Translations under genes and position numbers: made by a program
Notes under the pieces: generated by a model
What the model saw: the letters and a program-made list of their open reading frames with translations, nothing else
Told to the model about the DNA's origin: nothing
The model's database searches: none
In this document: one piece after another, positions 1 to 11,190 of the stretch
Layout: every line of letters begins with the position of its first letter
Numbering within the stretch: position 1 is the first letter of the stretch
DNA from: Emydura subglobosa
Lineage: Eukaryota > Chordata > Testudines > Chelidae
Assembly: GCA_007922225.1 (NCBI GenBank)
Contig: ML679969.1
Span: 20,044,932-20,108,931 of the forward strand
DNA length: 64,000 nucleotides
Reading direction: 5' to 3'

Positions 1-2
1 GT

Positions 3-206
3 GAGACACCCTCAAGTCAAGAGTCACCTGTTCCTGTCTCCCCTCCTCCATACACTTCAGCAGATATAGCACCCTCACCTGTTCAAGCTATGAGTCCTGA
101 CCCCATTGTTAGACCCGCACCAATAATACCTTCCGGTGCAAGAACACCGGAAGTCCATCATAATCCACCTACAGAGAGAAGGCCTCCTCAACGGTTTAAC
201 CTTTAG
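3..206 (+). CDS. 3' end of a Ty3/gypsy-like pol frame (partial)
   Basis: An open frame with no stop runs from the window edge to a TAG at 204-206, in the frame that uses codons starting at position 3. The predicted tail is rich in proline and serine and ends in a basic stretch containing RRPPQRF, just before a polypurine tract and an LTR. Tails of this kind are common after the integrase C-terminus of vertebrate Ty3/gypsy polyproteins. No reverse transcriptase or integrase core lies within the window, so the assignment depends on position (tail, purine tract, LTR) and composition. The rest of the element lies upstream of base 1. It could also be the end of another class of LTR element. Confidence 0.6.
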   Translation, partial: ETPSSQESPVPVSPPPYTSADIAPSPVQAMSPDPIVRPAPIIPSGARTPEVHHNPPTERRPPQRFNL

Positions 207-320
207 CTAGGCAAACCCATGTTTATGGGGCAGAATAATTCCTGGGGTTTAGCTGGGAAATGAGGCAATCTACCCTCATTCCTTTGTTTAGTTATTCTTC
301 TGTTAAATGGACATTTTCAT

Positions 321-336
321 TAAGGGAGGGGGAATA
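321..336 (+). other. Polypurine tract
   Basis: A purine-rich run (AAGGGAGGGGGAA with flanking bases) lies directly before the TGTTGTG that opens the LTR. This is where plus-strand synthesis would be primed in an LTR retroelement, and it orients the element on the plus strand. Confidence 0.65.
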
Positions 337-532
337 TGTTGTGTTTTTATGTCCTGCCTAGCTTGTCGTAGCTAACAGAGCTAGACTATTATGGGATAGC
401 TCAGCCAGTTCCCAGTTCTCTCTGGTCTTAGAGTAGGAGAATAAACTCAGCCTGTGTGTTTACATCTCCCTGTGTTCCTGTCTTCTTGTTTCTCTCTGAG
501 TGCAAGTAACTTCCAAGTATCCAAACATAACA
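337..532 (+). repeat. 3' LTR, 196 bp, of the gypsy-like element
   Basis: The segment begins TGTTGTG and ends CATAACA, so its termini are the inverted pair TGTT/AACA expected for an LTR. It contains AATAAA in the context GAGAATAAACTC near 440, a likely polyadenylation signal, and follows the polypurine tract immediately. The 5' LTR is outside the window, so the target duplication cannot be checked. A length under 200 bp is short but within the range seen in vertebrate gypsy elements. Confidence 0.7.
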
Positions 533-760
533 ATTAACATCCTGCTTGAATTGTGGACATCAGAACTGGACACAGTATTCCAGCAGCAATCACTCCAGTG
601 CCAATACAGAGATAAAATAACCTAACTACTCCTACTCAAGATTCACTTCTTTATGCATTCTAGGCTCACATTAGCTCTTTTGGCCACCACCCCAAATCTT
701 TTTCAGTATTCCTGCTTTCCAGGGTAAAGTTTTTCCTCTGGAGGTACTTGATCACCTCAC
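533..760 (-). repeat. Old CR1/L3-like LINE fragment, antisense
   Basis: The text reads like the antisense of a CR1-type reverse transcriptase C-terminal region, for example ACACAGTATTCCAGCAGC followed by a stretch rich in CTACTCCTACTC. It is diverged and has no usable open frame. The boundary on the right is not clear. The assignment is by resemblance to the clearer antisense CR1 copies at 17.9-18.4 kb and 29.6-30.6 kb. Confidence 0.35.
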
Positions 761-2149
761 TCATTTCATTCTTCTCCATTGTTCAAATCTTCAGTGACTG
801 ATTCATTTTGACACCTTCTTGTACAACTTTTGCACGGACAAAAAATGACTGCTAACAAAGAAACACATCAAAATACCAGTACTTTTCTCTGTGAAATCTG
901 GGCCCTAGCATATCATTAGGTAGGTCAGGCTAGACATTTTCTGAATGACTTAATATAAAGAAGAGATCCCCATAATATGTGATCCAGTGTATGCTACTAA
1001 ACTATTCCCAATCCCTGTTTGAGCAGGACAGGGATGGGAATGTACAATGCCAGCTGAGCCCCTCTCTGCGTCCCCTTAATGAGATGCTTCATGTGTCTCC
1101 AGTCCAGTTGAAACCCAATTTCAAGGCTGGGGGAAGCAGCATTTTGTCAAGTATTTATGACTTAGAACCCCTGCCCTGCCACTCTCTGTCTGGCCTCTTG
1201 GAGATTTCTGTATCTCGCTGCCTTCCCCAGTTGCCCCACAAACTCCTGGTGGAAAAGGAAGGTTAAGTCTTTAACGAAGCAAGGCAGGCCCTGGAAATTT
1301 CCTGTAGAGTATTGATTAGAATCCAGGCTGCAGGGATTTTCACTCATTACCTGAGAGTCGGCAGGACAAGGAAACTGAAGTCAAAACTGATCAAAAATAG
1401 AAATATTTTCTCTTGTTCTCTTTTCCTTTTTATTTTCTTGATATTGATTTCTCAGTTAACATTTACTAACAGTGAAACCTGGAGGCTGCTGCTGAGTGGG
1501 AGACGTGTAAAACCAGAATAAAGGCTTTGTAGCTAGCACTGTCTTTATTACGGCCAAGGACGTAACTGGTGAATGAAAATGCCAGTTTCATTTAATCCTC
1601 TTGCGTGTGGCTAATGCCAGACTGAGTGTGTGTGTGTGTGTGTTGGTGGGGGTGCTATATTTCCTCCTCTGCATAAGGAATAATCGCTCCCAGCAATGAT
1701 AAGTGGTGCTAGAGAGGAAGCCATCACACCCCTTGCCTTTGCAGACTAATGTTTGTCCTGGGGAATCCACATCTGGGCTCCCTGCACCTCGCGACTTTTA
1801 TCCAACTGCTTAACTTGCCCCAATGAAGCAAAAAATATGGCAATGAAGGTTGTTCTCTGTCATTTGCAGCAGCTATAATACCGGTCTCTTTGCTCGCAGG
1901 AGGGCTGAGGTCAGATTCAGCAGGCCCCATTGCACACATCCAACATCAGTGGTTTGAGCAGACTTTGTAGCGGGCTTGGTATCTGAAAACCCATTGGACG
2001 TACCCTGCTAAATGATCCCTAAGGCCAGAACCCGTGCAGTGCCCAGAACCTTGCCTTTTAGGAGCACTGCTCCAGGCTCCTGTCTATGACAGTGGCAGCC
2101 CCAGTTGGGTCAGGCATCAGAGATGGGAGAAGGGAGTGATGTTCCATCA
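761..2149. other. Unannotated DNA with a short (GT)n run
   Basis: No gene or repeat family was recognised. A (GT)9 run lies at about 1626-1643. Short open frames in this interval have no recognisable domain and overlap frames on the opposite strand, so they are treated as chance. Confidence 0.5.
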
Positions 2150-2352
2150 GGGAGAATGGAGCTAGGCTGTTCTCAGTGGTAGTTAATGACAGAACTAGGA
2201 GCAATGGTCTCAAGTTGCAATGGGAGAGGTCTAGGTTGGATATTAGGAAAAAAATTTCTCGAGGAGGGCAGTGAAGCACTGGAATGTGTTACCTAGGGAG
2301 GTGGTGGAATCTCCATCCATAGAGGTTTTTAAGGTGCGGCTTGACAATTTCC
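2150..2352 (+). repeat. CR1 LINE 3' fragment
   Basis: The sequence encodes the far C-terminus of CR1 ORF2. It includes the DNA for the conserved KHWN.LP.EVVESPS region, seen as the run GAAGCACTGGAATGTG and the phrase GTGGTGGAATCTCCATCC. It matches the other plus-strand CR1 tails at 15.2-15.4 kb closely. Both ends are truncated, and the terminal ATTCTATG repeat is missing. Confidence 0.85.
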
Positions 2353-4913
2353 TTCCAATATCCACCAGTGTGAGGTGGCTTATGTCTGGAAGTGGGAGTC
2401 TCTCTAGCAGTGCCCAAGCAGTTTTGTTTTAGCATTTACTGTGGTCCCTCTGATTCATCCTGTTCTCCATACATGTCTAATCCCTGCCTGGCCCCTGCTA
2501 AGTGCTTCACCTCTCTGCTATCTTGTGACAAGAAGTCCCACAGGCTAATCGGACATCATGGGAAAAAGCCATTGCCCTATGACCCCCAATGGGTACTGAG
2601 TGCACTCAGCACCTTGCCAGCCCTCACTACATGCAGAATCTGACTCAACTAGGTGGCAAGTAGCAGGAAGCTTCCATTCCCGTTGCCTGAAACTCCTCTT
2701 TAGCTCCAGCAATTCTTGCCTGCCCGAATAACAGGGCTCAAGTGGGGCCATAACAGCATTCTCTGACATCCAAGCTACACGGCCTGCTGGGATCTTGGTT
2801 TGAGGGCATTTCAGCCCCTTAGATCAGCTAACATGCCTTACTGTGGCCTGAGATGGCCCTGCTCCCAGGAGCATTTCTCAGCGTGACTCGGGGCAACTTT
2901 ACCATTTGCTTGAGTGCATTCGTAGTGCCAGCCTGCCTGCCTGCAGCATGGCTGGGAAGCAGGTTTGCTGCCAGTACAGCCCAGATGCAGAGTTGTTATT
3001 GTTGTTTACTGTTCGACCCATGGAACATGCCCTGTGTGCAGGCCCTGTGCCAGTCCACCTAGTTTCTGCCCTCAAGGGCTCGCAGCTGGGGACTGTTCCT
3101 GCTGAAAGGTGGCACCCTACATATCCAGCCTTTCTGTCCATGCAGGAGGCTCCTAGCGAACGCCGGGGGTTTCCTCCGCCTCCTCTCTGGATACCTGGCC
3201 AGGTCCTGACACTCTCCTCTCCCCAGGGGCCAAGTTTGCTCTGAACGATGCTGTTTTCTCTTGAGCTTGTGGGGCTTGAGCGGGGTTGTTCCATTTCTGT
3301 GTAGGCGTCTGGGCTTGGGCTGGAGCCTGGGCTCTAGGACCCTGCAGGATGGGAGGGACCCAGATCTCTGGCTACAGCCTCAGCCCAGACGTCTGCACTG
3401 CAATGAAGCAGCCCTGCAGCTCCAGGTCCATGAGCCCAAGTCGGCTGCCAGCCCAACCTCAGGTTTTTCTTTGCTGTGTAGACAGACAGACAAACCTCCC
3501 TCCGGGTAACTCATGTGGCTGGCCAGGAAGCTCTCCCAGCAGCTCATGCCCTGCACTGCTGCCTTTCACTGAGGCCTGCTGGGCAGCTCTGTGGTGCTCA
3601 GACATAGGCTGTGGGTTTGTTGCTGGCTGCATCCACTGACGCTAAACACTCCTAGTGGGTCCATCGCCTGTGGCACTTCGTGCTGCCTACGTTAGTCCCT
3701 TCACACAGGAGGCCACTGCTGTGGCTCACAAGCAGAAAGCCAAACTCCCAGCCCGGCACAATTGCCAGGCTGCTGGACAGCTGATTCCCCAGCCCTCCTG
3801 GCTGAGCATGTTCCATTGGTCCACTGGCTGGCCAGAGGACTTCGACTTCTTAGCAAGAGGAAATGTTTCACGCCCTGGCCCTGGGTTTAGTGGGTGGGGG
3901 AGACACCTTAGACAGGAAATGTGTGCCTCTCCTTCCCCATCACTGCCCTACTCAGCTGCTATGCCAGGATCATTTGCAATATCGTATCAATATTTTCTTA
4001 CTACAAAACAAATACAGCGTAAACATGCAGTTCCCCCATACAATCAATACCTGCTTAATTAAATACTGGAGATTACTGTCACATGGGGCAAATTCTGCTG
4101 ACTTTGGCACCTTGGGATTTTTATGCTTCTGTTTCTACTTTGGTTTTCTATTAACTTATTTTTCCTTTGTAATAAGGGGTTGTCAGTGTAATTTATACAG
4201 CGGTGCAGGAGGCCCGGGCAGCCCGGAGAGCCAGTCACAGCTTTCCAGGAATAAACAAAATTACAAATTTTTAAATGTCACACTTCAGGAGAAGAAATGA
4301 AAAAGGCAAATCACATAAATCTGCAGTGGAAGGGTGGAGGGTGTCTGGAGCTCAGCCTCCCAGCCCCATGGCCTGGGCACCTGGCACCTCCCGAGTGTCT
4401 AGGGCACGGAGCACCTGGCGAGGGCTGTGTCCAATAGAAATGAATAGCCAGTGGCAGGAGGCATCACTGCATTGCGCATAGGCACTGACAGCACCTCACC
4501 TGTTCTGCCAGCTAGGGCAAACTGCCAGTGGCCATCTGGGAGGTAGATCATGTGATTCAGGATCCCATTGCCTCAGGCCCCCTCAGCACTGCTCCCTGTC
4601 TTCCTAAGGAGCAGGAAGAAAGTGCATGTTCTCCACAGGCCTGGCACGGCCCTACCCTCCTCACCCATGCTCCCAAACTCACACAAGGACAAGCCTCCTT
4701 GGCTCCCTTCTCACTGCACAGTCAGTAGCTGGGATCTCATGTGGGTAAAGAAAGACTGCTCAGATGCATTTAAATGGGAACCCCTTAGAGAATCTACTTC
4801 AAATTCCAAAGGCACACATTGAATGAATCAGAGAAAAACAGCCATCACCTTTGTTTGTACCTCAGCTAGCTTCACTGAACCTCTCTGCTTTGCCACAGGC
4901 CATCTCAAAGCTA
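2353..4913. other. Unannotated DNA, no gene seen
   Basis: Moderately GC-rich sequence with many short overlapping open frames on both strands, the longest about 145 codons, none with a recognisable domain. I see no repeat family with confidence. Splice-flanked exons cannot be excluded without a search. Confidence 0.5.
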
Positions 4914-5050
4914 TTCATACACACTCATTCAGACACACCCTCACTCACTCATATTCAAACACATATACTCATTCAGATACCCACACTCACAGACACCCAG
5001 CAATCACTCACACCATGCACTAATACCTGCACACATGCACTCAAACACAG
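4914..5050 (+). repeat. CACTCA/CACA-rich simple repeat
   Basis: The stretch consists of degenerate ACTCAC, CATTCAGACAC and ACACAT units. It produces artificial His/Thr/Ser-rich open frames in two phases. Confidence 0.8.
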
Positions 5051-5079
5051 AGTCTATCCTACATTGACTGCTAGGATGA

Positions 5080-5652
5080 CACCCTTTTCAGGATTGACTA
5101 GGGGTCTAGTCCTACACTTAGGATGGAAGAATCCCACGCACTGCTACAGACTGGGGACCCACTGGCTAGGCACTAGGCAGCAGTTCTGCAGCAAAAGTCC
5201 TGGGGGTTACAGTGGATAAGAAATTGGATATGAGTCACTAGTGTGCCCTTGTTGCCAAGAAGGCTAATGGCATATTGGGCTGCATTAGTAGCAGCATTGC
5301 CAGCAAATCTAGGGAAGTGATTATTCCCCTCTATTTGGCAGTGGTGAGGCCACATTTGGAGTATTATGTCCAGTTTTGAACCCCCCCACGCAGAAAGAAT
5401 GTGGACAAGTTGGAGTCCAGTGGAGGGCAACCAAAATGATTATGTGGCTGGAGCACATGACTTAGGAGGAGAGGCTGAGGAAACTGGGCTTGTTTACTCT
5501 GCAGAAGAGAAGACTGAGGGGGGATTTGATAGCGGCCTTCAGCTCCCTGAAGGGAGGTTCCAGGGAGGATAAGGTTAGGCTGTTGTCAGTAGTGGCAGAT
5601 GACAGAACTAGGAGCAATAGTCCTTCCAACCCTAATCTTCTATGATTCTAGC
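5080..5652 (+). repeat. CR1 LINE 3' copy with an internal deletion
   Basis: The copy runs from the CR1 region encoding LHLGRKNP through [13 protein letters not shown] and PHLEY.VQF-like regions to the terminal TTCTATGATTCTA. At about 5618 the text jumps from AGGAGCAATAG directly to TCCTTCCAACCCTAAT, skipping roughly 250 bases present in the copy at 15.2-15.5 kb. It is a 5'-truncated LINE insertion with a later internal deletion, and its reading frame is broken. Confidence 0.88.
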
Positions 5653-5994
5653 TATTTCGGGTGTGACTGCCTGTTACCATCAAGATGCCTGCTGTTTAGA
5701 AGATGGGTGCTCAGCAATCAGGCTGTGCTGAGGGGTGTCAAACTGGGCGCTGTAAATCACTCATCCCTTTAGAGAATCCTGGCCTTAGCCCACGGTTCCC
5801 TCTTTAGAAGAGTTGGCTGTGGGAGTGGGTCAGGCTCAGATTGCCCAGGACAGTGCCCCAGAGTAGTGTGCACAAGGCACACCAGTGAAGGAATGAGTGA
5901 TGCTGGCAGCACCCTGCTGGAGGTGTCTGGCAGACAGTCAGCTTTCCAACCTGATCCCAGAGAGACAGCTTGAGACCCTGGAATGGACGAAAAA
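5653..5994. other. Unannotated DNA
   Basis: Nothing is recognised between the CR1 tail and the PLE 3' end. Confidence 0.5.
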
Positions 5995-6043
5995 ACAACT
6001 TGAGTTCTGTGGCACTTTAAAGACTAACAATTTTAATTTCAGT

Positions 6044-6081
6044 AGGCATAAGCTTTCATGAGCCTCAGCTCACTTCCTCAG
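6044..6081 (-). ncRNA. Hammerhead-ribozyme-like motif of PLE copy 1
   Basis: On the minus strand the order is CTGAGGA (6075-6081), a stem-loop GTGAGC-TGAG-GCTCAT (stem II), GAAA (6054-6057), then a two-base-pair stem III closed by TTAT. CUGANGA and GAAA are the invariant core blocks of the hammerhead ribozyme, and position 7 is free, so CTGAGGA is acceptable. PLEs are known to carry such ribozymes near their ends. The base that should be the U of the cleavage-site UH is C here (plus-strand G at 6045). The A-U closing pair is therefore lost, and self-cleavage is probably weak or absent. Confidence 0.6.
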
Positions 6082-6229
6082 ATGAAGTTGGTAGAAATGA
6101 TACAGCAAAATAGGAAACAGAAAATATATAGAAGGCAACATTTACATATCCAAGGGCATAGATAACAATGGGGAAGCCGGGTACTTGAGGCTTGATGACA
6201 ACCATTGAGTAGGAGGTGAGAATGGGTCA

Positions 6230-6528
6230 TCAGAGCAAATGATGATAATGAGATAGCCATTCCAAATCCCTGTTTAAACCCAGTTTGAGTGTGTCAAGTT
6301 TGCAGATAATTTCTAACTCAGCAGTTTCTCTTTCAAGTCTGTTTTTGAAGTTTTTTTGGAGAAGTACAGCAACTTTCAGGTCAGCGACAGAGTGCCCTGG
6401 GAGATTGAAGTGTTCTCCGACTGGTTTATGGATGTTATTTTTTATGTCTGATTTGTGTCCATTTATCCTTTTGCGTAGCGACAGTCCAGTTTGGCCAATG
6501 TACGTGGCAGAGGGGCATTGCTAGCACA
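6230..6528 (-). pseudogene. GIY-YIG endonuclease domain of a Penelope-like element
   Basis: On the minus strand an uninterrupted frame encodes a YIGQTG motif, then RKRINGHKSD, then VGEHFNLPGHS, then a helical tail ending at a stop at 6230-6232. Y-I-G, the downstream arginine and the HFN..GHS block are typical of PLE GIY-YIG nucleases, which nick the target for integration. The domain core is open, without stops or frameshifts, over roughly 95 codons. It lacks the reverse transcriptase and any start codon of its own, so the fragment cannot function independently. A homologous but damaged copy lies at 33.56-33.80 kb. Confidence 0.85.
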
Positions 6529-6546
6529 TTATATATATATATATAT
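6529..6546. repeat. (AT)n microsatellite
   Basis: About nine AT dinucleotides lie exactly at the truncated end of the PLE copy. They may have been the integration site or have grown after it. Confidence 0.85.
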
Positions 6547-7559
6547 ATGTGAGTTTTGTTAGTAGGAGGCTGGCTATAAGTATTTGAAATTCTGTATGAT
6601 CTCAATGCTGAATCTTAATTGTTGTTGGTTTTCTTTTGGATGGGGAAGGAAGATATGGGGAACTGTTCCTTTAGGGGCTCTAGCGTGAGTCAGTTGGAAC
6701 TGGTTGCTATCATGTTAGGTAGCACTGGTCAGTTAGAGCTCAGATCCTGACAACAGAGGAGTTCGGTCAGACTCCCTGGTTCCCAGTGATCTCTGAACAC
6801 CATGTCACCTACTCCTTTCCTGGAGCAGCCAGTGACTGAGACATAATTTAAAATCATACCAGGAAACGTCTCCTTGGATTGATCATATTTAGAATGAATC
6901 TGCTTAGAGAGGCTGATTTGAAAAAGTAAGGGTGGGGTTTGCAGAAGCACTCAGCGCCGGCCTAACTGTTCCTATGGTCAGCAGTGGTAAAATCCTCACT
7001 TAGTTCAGTAGGGGCAAGCTAGACCAAAGCTGTGTGCTTAGGAAAATGTTCCCTGCACACATCTTATTGCACTAGACTACAGCAGTATGCTGGGGTAGCT
7101 ACCTGTTGCTGCAATGCGATTGCTCACAGAGATGACCTTAACTCAGGGAAGTAAATGCTTACTTTATACAATTGACTCTGCACAGTGATGATGTTATGCT
7201 GGGATCAGAAATGATGGAGAAAACTCTCCATATATCCCCAGAGACCAAAGAAAGTCTGCCATCAGTTGGCATGAGCATTTCGAAGTGAATAACTAATTTG
7301 AAGGCACTGCAGGACAAAACAGACAAAGCTGTGGTGCCCAGATTCCCCTTGGATTCTGTGGAAACCCAGACACATACTAAAAGACTGTTTCATAAGCAAC
7401 AACAGCCATTGCATCCTACTGGGTTCCAAGCAGTTTTTATCCTAAGAATAAAATACTTCTTTTGAAAAATGCAAGAGTGGTGAAATCTTGGATCTCTGCT
7501 ACCATGAGATTTGTTTGACAGGTGGAATTAGTAGTATGCAAAGAAGGTTAAACAGGAGA
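6547..7559. other. Unannotated DNA
   Basis: AT-leaning sequence with short chance open frames only. No repeat family was identified. Confidence 0.5.
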
Positions 7560-7935
7560 GGTGGCATGATCACAGTCTATAAATACCAACACAGAGAGAA
7601 TCTATTGGAGGGCTGTTTAATTCAGTGAACAAAGATATAACAAGATCCTGGGGCTGGAAGATGATGCTTCAGTAATTCAACTGGAAATCAGGTGCACATT
7701 TTTAACAGGGAGACTAATTAACCTTGGTATCAGCTTACCAAGGGAGGGGCTAGGTTCTCCATCCCTTGGAATCTGAACAGTGAGACTGGGCGTCTTTTTC
7801 AGAAAGACAGGTGCTAACTCAGCCAGGCGTTCTGGGCTAGATGCAAGAGTCCCTGGGTAACATTTTCTGGCCTGTGCTGTGTAGGTCAGACTGAATGATC
7901 AGAATGTCCCCTTCTGGTCTTAGCATCTGTGAATC
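7560..7935 (+). repeat. Older CR1-family 3' end
   Basis: The segment has the layout of a diverged CR1 tail: a region that reads GGCATGATCACAGTCTATAA (matching a GMITVYKY-like block), then AACCTTGGTATCAGCTTACC, and an end containing AATGATCAGAATGTCCCCTT followed by CTGTGAATCTA. This differs from the young ATTCTATG-ending copies, so it is an older subfamily. No open frame survives. Confidence 0.6.
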
Positions 7936-8029
7936 TAGGCCACAGTTTCAGAACTTCTCCATATCAAGAAAGCAGCTGTCACACTGTCTCATATGGCTCA
8001 CAACTGAGAGTGCCAATCTCAGGGAAGAC

Positions 8030-8990
8030 TTTCAGAAAACAGGCAGACACCCCAAACTGGTGATATATTCTGTAATTAGATTTCACCATCCAGCAACAAA
8101 TGTGCACTCCTGGTTTACTATTTTAGTTTTACCATGGAGCCACAGGCAGTCCCCATAATTAGCCACAGACAGCCCCTATTTAGCACCCAGACAAACTGGA
8201 ATTTGTGATGAAAGGTTATTAAAACCAAAAATCACCTCACATTAGATTACTTCCAACCCCAAGGGGTGGGTCACTTGGCCCAGGTCAATGGACACTAATC
8301 TCACACCAAAGAAACTGGCTATCAGCGTTATATCTAGTAAACTAACACAAGATTTATTAGCTAAGAAAAGGAAATGAGAATTATTGAGAGGCTAAAGCAG
8401 GTAAAATACATTAACAGATGAATCCATGTTTGTAGGTACAAAGTGATAGCAGAGATTTTGTGATCTGCTTGTTTTCCGTAAGTCTCTCAGGGTTACCCAA
8501 AACAACTGTGGGGCTCTCTATCCAATCTCTCAGTATACTACCCTGTTAGAATCCAACAATCCCTGGATCCAGTATTTATAGATCATGCTCACGAAGACAA
8601 GCTGACAGGAGTCTTCATCACAGGGTTTTAGGGTTTTTCCTATGCAGACTGAGTCTGAAGTCTCCATTGTCGAATACAATGATCCATGCTTCCTTCATCT
8701 ATGGTACCAAGGCTCCAGTCCCATTTAATGGGTAAATGTAATGTAAACATAATGTGATAACCAGAAACAATTCTTCATTAGAATGAAGCTTCAGAGATTA
8801 AATAAATTCTCATCCTAATACTAATAAACCTTTAATGTAGGATTATCTAATTATAGGGTACACATAACGTAACTACGTGTACTGTGATAGAAGACAACAG
8901 AATACAGATAGACGCAAACAATACAATCAACATCTCCTTTCGATCTATTCTAACAAGTGAATTGGCTTGAACACACTATGACCTTCTAGC
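8030..8990 (-). repeat. LTR-like interspersed repeat (copy A)
   Basis: This AT-rich segment shares an ordered set of blocks with 28.47-29.40 kb: an ATTTAGATTTTACC-like block, AGGTCAATGGACACTAA-like text, GAAAAGGAAATGAGAATTATT-like text and a shared long AT-rich tail. Two diverged copies of the same ordered sequence indicate a transposed repeat. The antisense AATAAA-type signals suggest an LTR on the minus strand, but I cannot define termini or a target duplication. Confidence 0.4.
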
Positions 8991-9308
8991 ATTTCTTTGA
9001 CATTCACATACAAATGAATTGCCCTATTGATCTGGTCTCTGCTGGCAATCTGCTAGACATGGCAGCAGCATATTGGAGTAAAGAGTGGCAAGTAGAGCGA
9101 GACACTGGCATGTGCGCTCTCATGCAAGTTGCCAATCATATGATGTGGTGTCATATGCACTGGAAAGATTCCAAAATAATCTCCATGTTCGTATCCAAAT
9201 GTATGGAGTGCGTTAATTGGGTCAAGGGTACCGAATTTCCTCTGCAGCTGGAAGCACAGGTGTGGAGACAATCCCTAACTGGCTTGCACTCTGTTTCAAC
9301 ATAGCATG

Positions 9309-9490
9309 GCATATACCAGTGTTGCTCAACCTTTTTACCATTGTGGGCCGCATAAGTAGCTCTCTTTGTGTTATGTGGGCTGCATCCACACAATATATAT
9401 TTCCTGTATGGCCATAAGGATATCATAGGGGCCAAAACTTTGGGTTGCAAGTGGCCCACAGCTCGTAGGTTGAGAACCACTGGCATATAC
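9309..9490. mobile_element. hAT-type MITE with 8-bp target duplication
   Basis: The element itself is 9317-9482 (166 bp). It begins CAGTGTTGCTCAACC and ends GGTTGAGAACCACTG, which are inverted copies. It is flanked on both sides by the identical 8-mer GCATATAC (9309-9316 and 9483-9490). Terminal CAGTG and an 8-bp duplication are diagnostic of hAT-superfamily transposition. It has no coding capacity and would have moved using a transposase supplied in trans. The perfect duplication suggests fairly recent activity compared with the surrounding repeats. Confidence 0.93.
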
Positions 9491-10485
9491 CAACACCGAA
9501 ATTCAGGCTTTAAATGCACCATCAACCTAGTCAGGTTGCATGGAAAAGCTAACCTGGTGGACCTGACTACAAGGGATGAACATAGTGATAATGTGAAGAG
9601 AACAGATGCTAGAGGCATAAATCTGATTAGCTGATCTGACCCAATGCCTTCTTGGTGAAAGGTATGCTTCTGAAGCAAATGATGGTGAATAGAGGCACAC
9701 TACAAGGTTATTGTTAACTGGAGTGGTGAAGAACTGCTGCTGCTCACACTGGATTTGGAGGTGTCCATCCAGTCAGTTAAAACCTCTTTTTGAAGTCATT
9801 GCATACATACTACAGTGCACCTAATGTTTTGTTGTGAGGCCCTAAAGAAGCAGAAACAACATTTGCTCTGGAGCAAATGTTGAGGCTGAGACATGCTGAA
9901 TTCAGGTGGCAAAGACAGACATTTTTTGTACTGATCCATGTGTAAATCATAAACATGGAAACATATGTTACGGATTGTGATGGTCTTTGCTTTTGGGGAG
10001 CATTGCCCAGTGGTCAGGGGCTTACACCTTGACATGCAGGAGGGGGTTTGGTAGGGAAATCCAGGCTCTCCCACTCCACTGGGCTCCAACCCAGGGCCCT
10101 GTGAGGGTGACAAAGGGATCTGACACCCAGGAGCACTTTTGGGCTGCCCTCCCTGGGCCACTTCCCTACCACCTGCTATTGTCCCCAGTTCACAGTCTGT
10201 AACAGGAAAGCATGCACAGCATCTGCTCACCACTGGGCACTCATTCACGGCTGGGCATGGCCTGGTAGCTTTCTCCCTGTATCAGCTGCCTCCTCCTTTG
10301 CCTTGGCCCTCCAGCCAGGTAAGTTCCCAGTTGCTCTTCCCTTCAGGGCTGGTCCGTAAACAAAACACAGGGAATCAACACAAACAAACTGGGTTAAGGT
10401 GTGGGACCTCAGGGTCTATCAGAAGAAGGTCCCCCCTTCCCTCAGGCCTCCCTCAGGCATTCAGGTAGCTATAGATGGGAGGGAT
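9491..10485. other. Unannotated DNA, possibly antisense LTR material
   Basis: No coding feature is seen. From about 10050 the text (for example CCGTAAACAAAACACAGGG) resembles the antisense LTR regions elsewhere in the window, but I cannot place ends. Short open frames on both strands overlap each other and show no domain. Confidence 0.35.
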
Positions 10486-11190
10486 TGTGACTGAATGCAC
10501 CCCAGTAGTCACACCCTACACATTATTATAATAACCTTTGTATGAAAAATGCCTTGGGAGGTATCATTTGAAAACTAATAACTGACCAGGCAAATATATC
10601 CTGGTGAAATGTGTGTAGCAACATTCTATGTAAAGTTATGAAGATAACTGAAATTGTGACTGAAATGTGGTTACCAGACAAGTCTGGGGATGGGGCAAAC
10701 CTGTTTCTCAAAGACAAAGGACAGGCTGACACCTCTAGCCAGCTGATGGGCCATTACCTCTCAAATGGCCATTCTTGGCAAGGAAAGGGGGAGGAACAAG
10801 TAGGTCTGCGTTTTAACAAACAACAGCATGGAGCCTCTTTTGCCACTAGACTCCATGACTCCTACCACACAGTGGGAATTAACTTTATCGAGGGGTAACC
10901 CTCAGGAAAATGCATTTCAAAGGGTGACTGAACTATAAAATGAGGGGCAAAAACACCCCAGGTATCTCCTCCCATCAATCTTTTTCACCTAAGACGACAA
11001 AGGAAGCAGCCATTTGACTTTGGGGAGATCCTGATGTGAAATTTGGTCAGCAGTGTTACTGGGAACAAGCTTTTTTTGGATACAAGCTGCGACTTGTAGG
11101 TCTGCTCTCTTCCCTAGCCTGCCCCAGGTGAGCTGCTCCTCTCTCTTCAAACTCTTCCTTCAGCCTGTGCATCTCACGCAGGTGTGGCAG
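10486..11190 (+). repeat. Probable solo LTR, plus strand
   Basis: The segment opens with TGTGACTG. It contains blocks resembling a widespread reptile LTR (TGCCTTGGGAGGTATCATTT and ATGTAAAGTTATGAAGATAA) and has a TATA box (ACTATAAAATGAGG) near 10932. No flanking target duplication or second LTR was found, so the right boundary is a guess. Confidence 0.45.

Larger units (their letters stand above)
5995..6528 (-). mobile_element. Penelope-like element, 5'-truncated 3' end (copy 1)
   Basis: Read on the minus strand, this is the end of a Penelope-like retroelement: a GIY-YIG endonuclease frame, about 150 bp of 3' sequence, a hammerhead-like motif and a terminal segment containing GTTAGTCTTTAAAGTGCCAC. 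PLEs encode a reverse transcriptase linked to a GIY-YIG nuclease and integrate by target-primed synthesis, which explains the 5' truncation. The reverse transcriptase is absent. The truncated end abuts an (AT)n run at 6529. Related copies occur at 33.3-33.8 kb and 38.2 kb, and a foldback end occurs at 29.4 kb. Confidence 0.85.

Noticed and set aside
4823..5219. His/Thr/Ser-rich open frames
   Set aside because: Produced by the CACTCA simple repeat and the adjoining CR1 tail.
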